In this document: in pieces, positions 17,759 to 26,918 of the stretch
Numbering within the stretch: position 1 is the first letter of the stretch
Layout of the letters: the number at the start of each line of letters is the position of its first letter
NCBI RefSeq assembly: GCF_000378945.1
Contig: NZ_KB900539.1
Location: 2,082,557 to 2,146,556 of the forward strand
Length of the DNA: 64,000 nucleotides
Direction of reading: 5' to 3'
Source: Methyloversatilis universalis EHg5
GTDB taxonomy: Bacteria; Pseudomonadota; Gammaproteobacteria; Burkholderiales; Rhodocyclaceae
Notes under the pieces: generated by a model
Database searches by the model: none
What the model saw: the letters and a program-made list of their open reading frames with translations, nothing else
What the model was told of the DNA's origin: nothing
Made by a program: the position numbers and the translations under genes

Positions 17759-17775
17759 TTGCCAAAAATTGGCAA
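17759..17775 (-). promoter_or_regulatory. Palindromic operator of parDE
   Basis: TTGCCAA and TTGGCAA form a 7-base inverted repeat around AAA, 18 bases before the parD start. Ribbon-helix-helix antitoxins bind such short palindromes. I could not place a clear -10/-35 pair; the repeat itself provides an A/T-rich centre in GC-rich DNA. Confidence 0.55.
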
Positions 17776-17804
17776 GGTATGCGCGGGGGCCGATGCAGAG
17801 GTCC

Positions 17805-17887
17805 GCGGGAGCACGCTTGCTCGCGATCGTGGCGGTGATTGATGACCGCGGCCCGCATCGGCCGCATCGCGAGCAAGCTCGCTCCCA
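17805..17887. repeat. REP inverted pair 1 (GAGCnnGCTTGCTCGCGAT type)
   Basis: A forward copy at 17805-17839 (gGGAGCACGCTTGCTCGCGAT...) faces a reverse copy at 17865-17887 (ATCGCGAGCAAGCTCGCTCCC). The two make a long imperfect palindrome around a short GC-rich spacer. This is the REP form widely seen in pseudomonads and some betaproteobacteria. It lies in the gap between parDE and the ETF-QO gene. It differs in sequence from the pair at 713-801, so the genome has at least two REP families. Confidence 0.6.
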
Positions 17888-18020
17888 CATGGGTCGCGCC
17901 TGACCCGCGGCCGGCGCCGGGGTTCTGCTTGAGCGGTCTTCCGACCCTGACAGTGGCCGTGGAGTGCGCTCAGGTCCGGTCGTCGGCCTTGGCTCTCCGC
18001 GCAGTCCGATGCCGAGGACC

Positions 18021-18060
18021 GTAGGAGCGAGCTTGCTCGCGATCGTGGCGGTGATCGAAG
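18021..18060 (+). repeat. REP copy 2, direct repeat of the copy at 17805
   Basis: GGAGCGAGCTTGCTCGCGAT followed by CGTGGCGGTGAT repeats the element at 17808-17839 in the same direction with only two or three changes. A partial, more diverged inverted partner lies at about 18083-18102. The whole 17753-18124 gap is made of such repeats plus GC-rich spacer and holds no gene. Confidence 0.55.
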
Positions 18061-18124
18061 CCAGTGCCCCGCACCCGCCGCAGCGCAACCAAGGCCGCTC
18101 CCCTGGTCGCGCCGCGGCGAAGAC

Positions 18125-19780
18125 TTACATGCCGTTGTAGATCGGCCCTTCCCCACCCTGCGGCGTGACCCAGGTGATGTTCTGGGTCGGGTCCTTGATG
18201 TCGCAGGTCTTGCAGTGCACGCAGTTCTGCGCGTTGATCTGCAGCCGTGGGGTGTCGTTCTCACGCACGATTTCGTACACGCCGGCCGGGCAGTAGCGCT
18301 GTTCCGGCGCGTCGTAGGCGGCGAGGTTCACGGTGATGGGCACCGCGGCGTCCTTGAGCCGCAGGTGACAGGGCTGCTCTTCTTCATGGTTGGTGTTCGA
18401 CAGGAACACCGACGACAGCCGGTCGAAGGTGAGCACGCCGTCCGGCTTCGGGTAGGCGATGGGCGCGCAGCTGGCGGCCGGCTTCAGCGAGGTGTGGTCG
18501 GCCTGGTTGCGCAGCGTCCACGGCACCGCGCCCTTGAACAGCAGCTGTTCGGCGCCGTACAGGAAAGAGCCCAGCCACAGCCCCTTCTTCATGTAGGGCT
18601 TGAAGTTGCGAGTGCGGTACAGCTCTTCGCGCAGCCAGCTGGTGCGGAAGCTTTCGGGATAGGCGTCCAGCGTGTCCTGCGCGCGGTCGGCGGCGATGGC
18701 GGCTACGGCAGCGTCGGCGGCCAGCATGCCGCTCTTGATCGCGGCGTGGCTGCCCTTGATGCGGGCAGCGTTCAGGAAGCCGGCGTCGTCACCGATCAGC
18801 GCACCACCCGGGAACACCAGTTTGGGCAGGCTCTGCAGGCCGCCGGCGGTGATGGCGCGGGCGCCGTACGACAGGCGGCGGCCGCCTTCGATGTGGGTGC
18901 GCACCGACGGGTGGGTCTTGTAGCGCTGGAATTCCTCGAACGGCGACAGGTGCGGGTTGCTGTAGTTGAGGCCGACCACGTAACCGATGGCGACCAGATT
19001 GTCCTTCAGGTGATAGATGAAGCCGCCGCCGTAGGTGGCGTTGTCCATCGGCCAGCCGGCGGTATGCACCACCAGGCCGGGCTGGCTCTGCGCGGCCGGC
19101 ACTTCCCACAGTTCCTTGATGCCCAGACCGTAGGTCTGCGGATCGACGCCGTCGCGCAGCCTGAAGCGCTGTTCCAGCTCTTTGCCCAGATGGCCGCGGC
19201 AGCCTTCGGCGAACAGCGTGTACTTCGCGCGCAGTGCCATGCCGGGCGCGAAGTTGGGGCCGGGCTCGCCTTCACGGGTGAGGCCCATGTCACTGGTGAT
19301 GACGCCGGCCACCTTGCCGTCCTCGATCAGCAGCTGCGAACCGGCAAAGCCGGCAAACACGTCCACACCCAGCGCTTCGGCCTGTTCGCCCAGCCATTTG
19401 ACGACATGGCCCAGACGCACGATGTAGTTGCCGTCGTTGTGGAAGCTCTGCGGCAGCAGCGCGTTCGGCACCGCGCGGGCGCCGGTTTCGGACAGGAAAA
19501 GCACCTGGTCTTCGGTGACCGGGGTGTCCAGCGGCGCACCGGTGCTCGCCCAGTCGGGCAGCAGTTCGGTCAGCGCACGCGGGTCCATCACCGCGCCGGA
19601 CAGGATGTGGGCGCCGACTTCGGCCGCCTTCTCGATCACGCACACCGACAGTTCGATGCCGGCCTGCGCCGCCTGCTGCTTGGCGCGGATGGCGGCCGCC
19701 AGACCGGCCGGGCCGGCGCCGACGACCAGCAGGTCGACGTCCATGGATTCGCGTTCGATGTCGCTCACGCTGTCACTCAT
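18125..19780 (-). CDS. etfD: Electron transfer flavoprotein-ubiquinone oxidoreductase (ETF-QO)
   Basis: A 551-residue membrane-associated flavoprotein passing electrons from ETF to ubiquinone. The FAD-binding motif VVGAGPAGLAAAIRA begins at residue 19. EVGAHILSGAVMDPRAL is the ETF-QO signature. The quinone-side region includes GYVVGLNYSNPHLSPFEEFQ. The C-terminal [4Fe-4S] domain holds NAQNCVHCKTCDIKDPTQNI with three of the cluster Cys in C-x2-C-x2-C. It links beta-oxidation and amino-acid oxidation to the respiratory chain. No etfAB genes are in this window. Length is usual and the start gives a normal N-terminus. Confidence 0.96.
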   Translation of the reverse strand: MSDSVSDIERESMDVDLLVVGAGPAGLAAAIRAKQQAAQAGIELSVCVIEKAAEVGAHILSGAVMDPRALTELLPDWASTGAPLDTPVTEDQVLFLSETGARAVPNALLPQSFHNDGNYIVRLGHVVKWLGEQAEALGVDVFAGFAGSQLLIEDGKVAGVITSDMGLTREGEPGPNFAPGMALRAKYTLFAEGCRGHLGKELEQRFRLRDGVDPQTYGLGIKELWEVPAAQSQPGLVVHTAGWPMDNATYGGGFIYHLKDNLVAIGYVVGLNYSNPHLSPFEEFQRYKTHPSVRTHIEGGRRLSYGARAITAGGLQSLPKLVFPGGALIGDDAGFLNAARIKGSHAAIKSGMLAADAAVAAIAADRAQDTLDAYPESFRTSWLREELYRTRNFKPYMKKGLWLGSFLYGAEQLLFKGAVPWTLRNQADHTSLKPAASCAPIAYPKPDGVLTFDRLSSVFLSNTNHEEEQPCHLRLKDAAVPITVNLAAYDAPEQRYCPAGVYEIVRENDTPRLQINAQNCVHCKTCDIKDPTQNITWVTPQGGEGPIYNGM

Positions 19781-19882
19781 TCGGTGTTCTCGTCATTCAG
19801 GGGCGGCCGGGCCGCGGAAGGCGCGGATTCTCGCAAATACGCGCCTTTCGTGCCCGCCCCGCGTGAGGCATGCCAGGATTCC

Positions 19883-19901
19883 TGCCGGTTCTTGACCGGC
19901 A
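19883..19901 (-). terminator. Short hairpin downstream of qmcA
   Basis: TGCCGGT and ACCGGCA form a 7-base stem with a 5-base loop, about 50 bases after the qmcA stop in the direction of its transcription. There is no T-run, so it is a weak candidate for an intrinsic terminator. Confidence 0.3.
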
Positions 19902-19950
19902 AGAGCGGCTCGGGTGCCCCCCAGAGGCGACCCGGCCGCGGTCCTGTCGC

Positions 19951-20814
19951 TTACTGTCTGCCGGCGACCCGGCTCAGCACTCCGGCGATGGCGTCCTTCA
20001 GGTCGGCCGGCAGCACCACGATCTTGGCGTTGGGCGATTCGCCCAGCCGGTTCAGCGCATTCACGTACTTTTCGCCGAGCAGATACATCATCGGCAGCTG
20101 CGGGTCGGCGTTCGACGAGGTGACCCGGCGGATCGACTCCGCGCTCGCCTCGGCCAGCGTGACCTGGGCGGCGGCGTCGCGCTTGGCCGATTCCAGCCGC
20201 GCCTCGGCTTCGAGAATCATGGACTGCTTCTGGCCCTCGGCGCGGGTCACCATGGCCTTGCGCTCGCGCTCGGCGCTGGCCTGCTGTTCCATCGCGCGCT
20301 GCATCGAGTCGGACGGATTGATGTCCTGGATTTCGACCGACTTCACGGTGAGGCCCCAGTCGATCGCCTCGTCGGCGATGCTCTCGCGCAGCCGCACCTT
20401 GATCTTGTCGCGGCTGGACAGCGCCTGGTCGAGATCCATCTCGCCGACGATGGAGCGCAGCGTGGTCATGATGAGGTTGCGGATGGCTTCCGAAAAATCG
20501 GTCACGCCATAGACCGCCTTCACCGGGTCGGTCACCTTGATGAAGGCGACCGCATTGGTGCGGATCACCGCGTTGTCGCGGGTGATCACCTCCTGCTCCT
20601 GCACGTCAAGGATGATGTCCTTGGTGATCACCTTGTAGGCCACGTCGTCCAGGTAGGGAATGATGACGTTGAGGCCGGGCAGCAGCGTGCGCAGGTACTT
20701 GCCCATGCGCTGCACCACCCACTCCTCGCCCTGCGGCACGATGCGCAGGCCCTTGGCCAGCGTGATCGCCGCGAAAACCAGTATTGCAAGTGCCACCACC
20801 AGACCTGGACTCAT
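19951..20814 (-). CDS. qmcA: SPFH/Band 7 (stomatin-like) protein QmcA
   Basis: A 287-residue slipin/stomatin-like protein. An N-terminal membrane anchor (LVVALAILVFAAITLA) is followed by the SPFH domain (IVPQGEEWVVQRMGKYLRTLLPGLN, GVTDFSEAIRNLIMTTLR), and a helical coiled-coil ERERKAMVTRAEGQKQ that drives ring assembly. Such proteins form large membrane microdomain cages and help membrane proteases. The gene is coupled to an NfeD gene (four-base overlap), the usual partner of slipins. Confidence 0.92.
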   Translation of the reverse strand: MSPGLVVALAILVFAAITLAKGLRIVPQGEEWVVQRMGKYLRTLLPGLNVIIPYLDDVAYKVITKDIILDVQEQEVITRDNAVIRTNAVAFIKVTDPVKAVYGVTDFSEAIRNLIMTTLRSIVGEMDLDQALSSRDKIKVRLRESIADEAIDWGLTVKSVEIQDINPSDSMQRAMEQQASAERERKAMVTRAEGQKQSMILEAEARLESAKRDAAAQVTLAEASAESIRRVTSSNADPQLPMMYLLGEKYVNALNRLGESPNAKIVVLPADLKDAIAGVLSRVAGRQ

Positions 20815-21272
20815 GCCGCCTCTCCTTTGTTGTTGCGGCCGACCTTGAGCAGCGAGCCCTCGACCGACAGCACTTTCACCCGTTCACCGGCCGGCAGTGC
20901 CTCGTCGGCGATGCAGGCCCACACCTCGCTGCCCAGCAGCGGCTTCTGGAAACGCACCTGCCCGCGACCGAAAGGCTCGACCGCGCTCACCAGCAGGCCG
21001 ATCTCGCCTATCGTTTCGCCGGCCGCCATGCCGACATGGGTCTTGTGCTGGTCGGTGCGGAACACCCGGAACCACAGCACGACCAGCGCGCAGGAGAGCA
21101 CCGTCCATGCCGCGAGCTGGGCGGTCAGCGAGAGCGCGGGCGCGGCTGCGAGCAGGAGCCCGGTGCCGATCGCACCGACGCCGAACCACACCAGCACCAT
21201 GCCGGGTACCGCCAGTTCCGCCACGATGAGCGCGAGACCGGCCACCAGCCAGTGCCACCAGAGTATGTCCAT
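20811..21272 (-). CDS. NfeD-family membrane protein
   Basis: A 153-residue short-type NfeD (NfeD1b-like) with an N-terminal membrane region (WHWLVAGLALIVAELAVPGMVLVWFGVGAIGTG) and a C-terminal OB-fold domain (GQVRFQKPLLGSEVWACIADEALPAGERVKVLSVEGSLLKV). It lacks the serine protease domain of long NfeD. The start 21272 (MDILWWHW) matches relatives; an upstream in-frame Met adds 14 implausible residues. It is translated together with the adjacent slipin, with which it is thought to form a membrane complex. Confidence 0.9.
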   Translation of the reverse strand: MDILWWHWLVAGLALIVAELAVPGMVLVWFGVGAIGTGLLLAAAPALSLTAQLAAWTVLSCALVVLWFRVFRTDQHKTHVGMAAGETIGEIGLLVSAVEPFGRGQVRFQKPLLGSEVWACIADEALPAGERVKVLSVEGSLLKVGRNNKGEAA

Positions 21273-21398
21273 CAGAGAATGTCCATGAGCAGGCCTCGGA
21301 AGGCGTCGATTCAATGACGAAGACGTGCGGCACGCGTCGTGCGTACCGCCGCGCAGACTAGCAGAAGACGGGTGACCGGCGCGGCCGCGGCTGCGGAC

Positions 21399-22736
21399 TT
21401 ACTGAAGCGGAGCGCCCGATGCGCCGGTCATGCCGGCCTCCGGTGGCAGCCGCTGCACCAGCAGCTTGTCGACCCGGTTGCCGTCCATGTCCACCACCTC
21501 GACCCGCAGCCCGGCGCATTCGAAGTGGTCGGCGGCCACCGGTATGCGGCCGAAGATGTGCAGCACGAAGCCGCCCACGGTGTTGAAATTCGCCTCGTCC
21601 TCGCCCGGCAGATCCTCGCCCACCTCCACCGCCTGCCGGAAGCGCTCGATCGAAGTGCTGCCGCTGATCAGCCACGAGCCGTCCTCGCGCTGCACCACCT
21701 CGCGCTCCTCCGGCAGGCCGGACAGCGCAATGTCGCCGACGATGGCGGTCAGCACGTCGTGCAGCGTGACCAGCCCCTGCAGGTCGCCGTATTCGTCCAC
21801 CAGCAGTGCCACGTGCTTGCCGGTGCGGCGGAAGTTTTCCAGCAGCTGGGCGGTGCTCACGCTGTCCGGCACGTACAGCGCCGGCGCCAGCAGCGACTCC
21901 ACCATCGCGCGGTCCATGGTCGTGCCGTCCAGCGAGTGCTGCAGCAGCGCACCGGTCTGCAGCACGCCCAGCATGTGTTCCAGTCCGTCGCGGCACACCG
22001 GGATGCGGCTGAACGGGCTGGCGGCAACGCGACGGCGCAGCGTGTCGTCGTCGTCATCCAGGTCGATGGCGTAGATGTCCTTGCGCGGCGTCATGATGGC
22101 GCCCACACGCAGTTCGTCCAGCCGCAGCACGTTGGACACGATCTGCTGTTCGCTCTCGTGGAACACGCCGGCCTCGGCGCCCTGCCCCATCAGCACATTG
22201 ATCTCTTCATCGGTGATCGGCGGCTCTTCGGTGCGGCGGGCGCCGACCAGGCGCAGCACCGCATTGCTGGTGATCGACAGCACCAGCACCAGCGGCCGGG
22301 CCAGCGTGGCCAGCAGCAGCATGGGGCGCGCCATCAGCGAAGCGATGCCCTCAGGCGCCAGCAGCGCCAGCCGCTTGGGCACCAGTTCACCGACCACGAC
22401 CGAAAAATAGGTGATGCCGACCACCACGATGGACAGCGCCACCGTGCGCGCATATGGCTCGAACAGCGGAATGCCGGACAGCCAGGCGGCCAGCGGATCG
22501 GCCAGCGCCGACTCGCCCATGGCGCCGCTCAGGATGCCGATCGAGGTGATGCCGACCTGAATGGTCGACAGGAAGTGGGTGGGGTCTTCGTGCAGCTTCA
22601 TCGCGGCGGCGGCGCCGCGATTGCCGTCCGAGGCCATGCCGATCAGCCTGACCTTGCGCGATGACACCACCGCGATTTCGGACATGGCGAACAGGCCGTT
22701 GAGAAGAATGAGTGCGACGAGCAGGACTATGTCCAT
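21399..22736 (-). CDS. CNNM/CorC-type protein with CBS pair (hemolysin C family)
   Basis: A 445-residue membrane protein. The N-terminal CNNM (DUF21) domain (about 1-190) has LNGLFAMSEIAVVSSRKVRL and VVGELVPKRLAL. A CBS pair covers about 215-335 (VGAIMTPRKDIYAID, VALLVDEYGDLQGLVTLHDVL). The CorC_HlyC C-terminal domain follows, with GEDEANFNTVGGFVLHIFGRIP. The family takes part in Mg2+/Co2+ export; the hemolysin name is historical. It is monocistronic here. Confidence 0.92.
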   Translation of the reverse strand: MDIVLLVALILLNGLFAMSEIAVVSSRKVRLIGMASDGNRGAAAAMKLHEDPTHFLSTIQVGITSIGILSGAMGESALADPLAAWLSGIPLFEPYARTVALSIVVVGITYFSVVVGELVPKRLALLAPEGIASLMARPMLLLATLARPLVLVLSITSNAVLRLVGARRTEEPPITDEEINVLMGQGAEAGVFHESEQQIVSNVLRLDELRVGAIMTPRKDIYAIDLDDDDDTLRRRVAASPFSRIPVCRDGLEHMLGVLQTGALLQHSLDGTTMDRAMVESLLAPALYVPDSVSTAQLLENFRRTGKHVALLVDEYGDLQGLVTLHDVLTAIVGDIALSGLPEEREVVQREDGSWLISGSTSIERFRQAVEVGEDLPGEDEANFNTVGGFVLHIFGRIPVAADHFECAGLRVEVVDMDGNRVDKLLVQRLPPEAGMTGASGAPLQ

Positions 22737-22865
22737 GCGAAAGGCCGCCCGGCAGAGCCGCGGCCCGGGTGTGAATGAGCCCGCATTATGGCAAACCCGG
22801 CAGACGCCTCCGTGACAGGCGCCGGCCGACCGCGGTCGGCAGCGTCTGTTCAGCGCTCCCGCAGC

Positions 22866-23786
22866 TCAGCAGTCGCCAAGCGCCATCAGGTGTGCCGCTG
22901 CCGCCGACCCGATGGCCGGCAGGCCGTAGCCGCCTTCCAGCGCGGACACGATGCGGCCTTTGCCCGACGCCTCGGCGATGTCGCGCAGCTCATGGGTGAT
23001 CCAGCGGTAGTCCGCCGCTTCCAGTTCGATACTGGCCAGCGGGTCGTCGCGCAACGCGTCGAAGCCGGCGGAAATGAGCACCAGTTGCGGCCTGAAGGCG
23101 CGCAGCTTCGGCAGCGCGACTTCCTTCCACTGCTTGCGGAAAGCGGCCGACCCCTCGCCCTCGGCCAGCCGCAGCGGAATGTAGCCGGCGCGCTCCGGAA
23201 ATTCGCCGCGCGGGTAGTAGGGGTGCTGGAAGCTGTCAGCCATCAGCACCCGCGGCTCGCGCCGGAACATGAGTTCGGTGCCGTTGCCGCGATGCACGTC
23301 GAAGTCGGCGATGGCGATGCGCTCGACCCCATGCACCGCCATCGCGTGCGCGGCGGCGATGGCGACGTTGCCGTACAGGCAGAAACCCATGGCGTCACCC
23401 GGCTTGGCGTGGTGACCCGGCGGGCGGGTGGCGCAGAAGGCAGCCGTAGCCCGGCCGCTCATCACCAGATCCACCCCCAGCACCGCCGCACCGGCCGCGC
23501 GCGAGGCGGCGGCCAGCGAGCCGGGCGACATGACGGTGTCGCTCTCGACGCGGTAGGTGCCTGACTTCGGCGACACCCGCTCCAGTTCGTCGAGATAGGC
23601 CGGCAGATGCACGCGCTCCAGCTGTTCGCGGGTCACCTTCGGCGCTTCGTACGGCACCCAGGTCTTGCGCAGTCCGCTGCGCTCCAGTTCGCCCAGTACG
23701 GCTTCCAGCCGGGCCGGAGACTCCGGGTGGCGGTCGCCGGGGCGGTGGTCGAAACAGTCGGGGTGAGAAATCAGTGCGCAGGCCAT
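22866..23786 (-). CDS. Histone-deacetylase-family (acetoin utilisation / polyamine deacetylase-like) protein
   Basis: A 306-residue class II-like HDAC-superfamily enzyme. The catalytic site is complete: RPPGHHAKPGDAMGFC (the His pair), ADFDVHRGNGT (Asp-x-His zinc ligands), SAGFDALRDDPL (third ligand Asp) and EGGY near the end. Bacterial members deacetylate polyamines or other small acetylated amines, and some act on acetylated proteins. The substrate is not predictable here. The start at 23786 (MACALISHPDCFDH) is the family's usual N-terminus. Confidence 0.92.
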   Translation of the reverse strand: MACALISHPDCFDHRPGDRHPESPARLEAVLGELERSGLRKTWVPYEAPKVTREQLERVHLPAYLDELERVSPKSGTYRVESDTVMSPGSLAAASRAAGAAVLGVDLVMSGRATAAFCATRPPGHHAKPGDAMGFCLYGNVAIAAAHAMAVHGVERIAIADFDVHRGNGTELMFRREPRVLMADSFQHPYYPRGEFPERAGYIPLRLAEGEGSAAFRKQWKEVALPKLRAFRPQLVLISAGFDALRDDPLASIELEAADYRWITHELRDIAEASGKGRIVSALEGGYGLPAIGSAAAAHLMALGDC

Positions 23787-24099
23787 GGGGCGACAGTTTA
23801 GCCACAGGTTGCAGCGCGTGGCGCACGGCGCAGGCCTGTCTGGCGTACGGCCGGATGGCAAAAGCGCCGGAGGCGTATTACGCTGCACGGCAGGGCGTCC
23901 GCAGGGGGCAGGTCATGCCGTCCAGCAGCTTCGGTCTGTTGCCATTCGAATCGTGCATCACGTCTCTCCCTGGCCGTTCGCGAGCAGCACGCACGGCGCA
24001 CGGAGCGCGTTTCCCATGGATGCGCCTGCAGGCAGCTCCGATCGCCGGCTTCCCGGAAAGCCGGCCCGGCCTTCCCGCCATCCAGAGGTTGGGCGCGTG
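23787..24099. other. Intergenic region between divergent HDAC-like and GGDEF genes
   Basis: About 310 bases between divergently transcribed genes. It holds no credible gene, no riboswitch-like structure that I can recognise (checked for c-di-GMP aptamer features because a diguanylate cyclase follows), and no long inverted repeat. Promoters of both genes presumably lie here. Confidence 0.5.
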
Positions 24100-25470
24100 A
24101 TGCACTCATCAAGCGCCAGCCGGCCCGGCAGCCCCCTCGCCTTCCCGCTGAGCGCCACGGTGCTCACGCTGATGGCGCTGTTCACCTTCCCGGTCGCCAC
24201 CGTGCCGCTGCCGGCCCAGCCGGTACTGATGGGCCTGTTCCTGCTGGCGGTGTGCCTGCTGAACGGGCTGACGGCGGCCATCCTCTCCATGCTTCTGCTG
24301 GCCGGCAGCCCGCTGCACAGCCTGACCTGGGTGGCGGCGGCCTACGCCTTTTCCGCGGTGATGGCGGTGATGCAGCTGCTGGCCTTTCCCGGCATCTTCG
24401 GCCCGCAGCCCCTGGTCGGCGGCAGCAGTCAGGCGGCTGCCTGGGTGTGGGCGGTGTGGCACGCCGGCTTCCCGCTGCTGCTGCTGGCGCATGTCGGCCA
24501 GCGCCTGTTCGGCCGGCACGAAGCCCAGTCGCCGGCATCGCAGATGCTGCCGGTGCTTTTTTCCATCGCCTGCGCGCTGCTGCTCGGGCTCATCGTGCTG
24601 GGCGGCGCCGGGCACCTGCCGGTCATCATGGACGGGCATCACTACGGCACCATGCTGCGCGATCCGAGCGGCATCGCCGCAGTGGTGCTCAGCGTGACCG
24701 CTCTGTGCGCGGTGGTGGGGGCCACCCGGCTGCGTGACACCTTCGACCGCTGGCTTACGCTGGGCCAGTACGCCTTCACGTTGGACGTGGTGCTCGCGCT
24801 GGCCGGACAGGCGCGCTACAGCGCCGGCTGGTACGTGTCGCGCGCGATGAGCCTGCTGTGTGCCGGCGCGCTGCTGATGGCCCTGCTCGCGCATTCCTTC
24901 CGCCTGTACCGGGCCGCCGCCCAGCGGGCGCTGGAACTGCAGGTCGAGGTGGTGCGCGACCCGCTGACCGGTCTGCTGAACCGGCGCGGCCTGCTGCAGC
25001 TGATGCAGGCAGAACTGGAGCGGGCGCACCGGCACGCGCGGCCGCTGGCCCTGCTGTTCATCGACATGGATCACTTCAAGCACATCAATGACACCTATGG
25101 TCATCCGGCCGGAGATCTGTGCCTGAAGAATGCCGCGCTGAGGCTGTGCGCGGGTGCCAACCGCCACTGCGACGTGATCGCGCGCTACGGCGGCGAGGAA
25201 TTCGTGGTGCTGCTCCCCGAGTGCGACGAGGACGGCGCCCGGGTGGTGGCCGAGCGCATCCGTGCCGCGGTCGAGATCGCCTACGACCAGGGCGCAGTGC
25301 CCTGTCGCATGTCGGTGAGTATCGGCCTCAGCACCCTGCCACCGGGCAGCGCCCGCAGTGCCGACACCCTGATCGACGCTGCCGACGCTGCGCTGTACGA
25401 CGCCAAGCGCAGCGGTCGCAACCGGGTCGCGGTGGCCGCCGCCGAGCACTGCACCAGCGGAGCGGCCTGA
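24100..25470 (+). CDS. Membrane-bound diguanylate cyclase (MASE-like + GGDEF)
   Basis: A 456-residue protein. Around eight hydrophobic segments fill residues 15-270 and form a MASE-like integral membrane sensor (not matched to a named MASE type). A GGDEF domain occupies about 285-445: DPLTGLLNRRGLLQLM, FIDMDHFKHINDTYGHPAGD and the active-site RYGGEEFVVLLPE. An RxxD product-inhibition site (RHCD) lies five residues before GGEEF. The enzyme should make c-di-GMP and be feedback-inhibited. The start 24100 (ATG) is chosen to begin right before the first membrane helix. Confidence 0.9.
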   Translation: MHSSSASRPGSPLAFPLSATVLTLMALFTFPVATVPLPAQPVLMGLFLLAVCLLNGLTAAILSMLLLAGSPLHSLTWVAAAYAFSAVMAVMQLLAFPGIFGPQPLVGGSSQAAAWVWAVWHAGFPLLLLAHVGQRLFGRHEAQSPASQMLPVLFSIACALLLGLIVLGGAGHLPVIMDGHHYGTMLRDPSGIAAVVLSVTALCAVVGATRLRDTFDRWLTLGQYAFTLDVVLALAGQARYSAGWYVSRAMSLLCAGALLMALLAHSFRLYRAAAQRALELQVEVVRDPLTGLLNRRGLLQLMQAELERAHRHARPLALLFIDMDHFKHINDTYGHPAGDLCLKNAALRLCAGANRHCDVIARYGGEEFVVLLPECDEDGARVVAERIRAAVEIAYDQGAVPCRMSVSIGLSTLPPGSARSADTLIDAADAALYDAKRSGRNRVAVAAAEHCTSGAA

Positions 25471-25564
25471 CGCCGCCGCGGGCAAAGCGGCGCCGGACGC
25501 ACGGGAGGATTTCCCGAAGGCCTTCGCATTAGGATGGCCGGTCACCGCTTCAGGAAACATCCGC

Positions 25565-26917
25565 ATGAGTCTGCGCTTCAGACTCACCCTCATCATCGCC
25601 TCCCTGATGACGCTGCTGGTCGTGGCCGACAGCGCACGCCGGCTGCACGATGCCCATGACGACGCGGTCGCCGAAATCGATTCGGTGGCCCGGCTGGCGC
25701 ACGCGCTGCTGCCCAGCCAGCTGTCGCCGCCGCCGCCCGGCCTCAGTGCCGAGGCCCTGCTGGCCCGCATCGAACTGACGCGCGAACTGCGCACGCTGCG
25801 TCACCTGACGGTGGAGGTGCGCACGCCGGACGATCGCCTGGTCCAGACCTCGCGCAGCGGTCCGCCGAAAGAGCCGCCGGCGCTGATCGCCTGGCTGGGC
25901 GACCGGCTGCGCAGCCTGCCGCCGCTGCGCAAGGACATCCGGGTCGGCAGCACGGTGATCGGCCACTACCTGCTGGTGCCGAACGCCGACGACGAACTGC
26001 GCGAAATCTGGAACGACTACATCGAACAGACCATCATGGTGGCGGCCATCGGCGTGATCGCCTGCATCATGGTTTTCTGGGCGGTCGGCCGCGCGCTGCA
26101 GCCGCTGGGCCGCGTGATGCGCGCGCTGTCCGCCATCGGTGAAGGCCGGCTCGACGCGCGGCTGGACGACGTCGGCCCGGGCGACCTGGCGCCGCTGTCC
26201 GCCTCGTTCAACGCGATGGCCGCCACGCTGGAAGCCGCGGTCAGCGAGCGCGCCCGGCTGCTGCGCAAGCTCATCACCCACGAAGAGGAAACCCGGCGCG
26301 AGCTGGCGCGCGACCTGCACGACGAACTGAGCCCCTATCTGGTGGCCATCCATCCGCACGCACGCCTGCTGGCCGCCGCCTGCGCCGACCGGCCAGAGCT
26401 GTCGGAACACCGCAGCGCCGCCAACTGGATGGCGGAACAGGTCGGCCATCTGCTGCGGCTGGTGCGCAACCTGCTGGAACACCTGCGCCCGCCCGACATC
26501 GAGGAACTGGGCCTGGGCCATGCGCTGCGCGAACTGGGCACCCAGCGCAGCCGCGCGGCCGACCAGGCCGAAGTGGTGCTGCATCTGGACGAGGATCTCG
26601 GCGCGCTGTCGGCGATGCACGACATCACGCTCTACCGCATCGTGCAGGAATGCCTCACCAACACCGCCAAGCACGCGCGCTGCACCCGCATCGACATCCG
26701 CCTGTCGGTGCATGAAGCCGCCGGGCGTGTGGTGCTGGAGGTGCTGGACAACGGCGAACCCACGCCCTTCGTGCCGCCGGAAAGCGGCTTCGGGCTGGTG
26801 GGCATGCGCGAACGCGCGCTGGCGCTGGGCGGTGACTGCGTCGCCGGTCCGCGCCCGCACGGTGGCTGGGCGGTGTCCGCCTGGCTGCCTCTCAAGACAT
26901 CGGTACAGGAGCCCTGA
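25565..26917 (+). CDS. NarX/UhpB-type sensor histidine kinase (HisKA_3)
   Basis: A 450-residue kinase. TM1 (about residues 6-21), an extracytoplasmic domain to about 155, and TM2 (TIMVAAIGVIACIMVFWAV) are followed by a HAMP domain (residues 176-230). The HisKA_3 H-box is ARDLHDELSPYL with phospho-acceptor His252. HATPase_c motifs include CLTNTAKHA (N-box), VLDNGE (G1) and GFGLVGMRERA (G2). A LuxR-type response regulator follows after one base. The stimulus is unknown; the periplasmic domain has no domain I recognise. Confidence 0.93.
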   Translation: MSLRFRLTLIIASLMTLLVVADSARRLHDAHDDAVAEIDSVARLAHALLPSQLSPPPPGLSAEALLARIELTRELRTLRHLTVEVRTPDDRLVQTSRSGPPKEPPALIAWLGDRLRSLPPLRKDIRVGSTVIGHYLLVPNADDELREIWNDYIEQTIMVAAIGVIACIMVFWAVGRALQPLGRVMRALSAIGEGRLDARLDDVGPGDLAPLSASFNAMAATLEAAVSERARLLRKLITHEEETRRELARDLHDELSPYLVAIHPHARLLAAACADRPELSEHRSAANWMAEQVGHLLRLVRNLLEHLRPPDIEELGLGHALRELGTQRSRAADQAEVVLHLDEDLGALSAMHDITLYRIVQECLTNTAKHARCTRIDIRLSVHEAAGRVVLEVLDNGEPTPFVPPESGFGLVGMRERALALGGDCVAGPRPHGGWAVSAWLPLKTSVQEP

Positions 26918-26918
26918 C

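Noticed and set aside
17805-18060. Regularly spaced repeats resembling a CRISPR array
   Set aside because: Copies are in both orientations, differ in spacing, contain a palindromic core and have no cas genes; they are REPs.
23787-24099. c-di-GMP riboswitch before the diguanylate cyclase gene
   Set aside because: I found no GEMM-like helices or conserved loop sequence.
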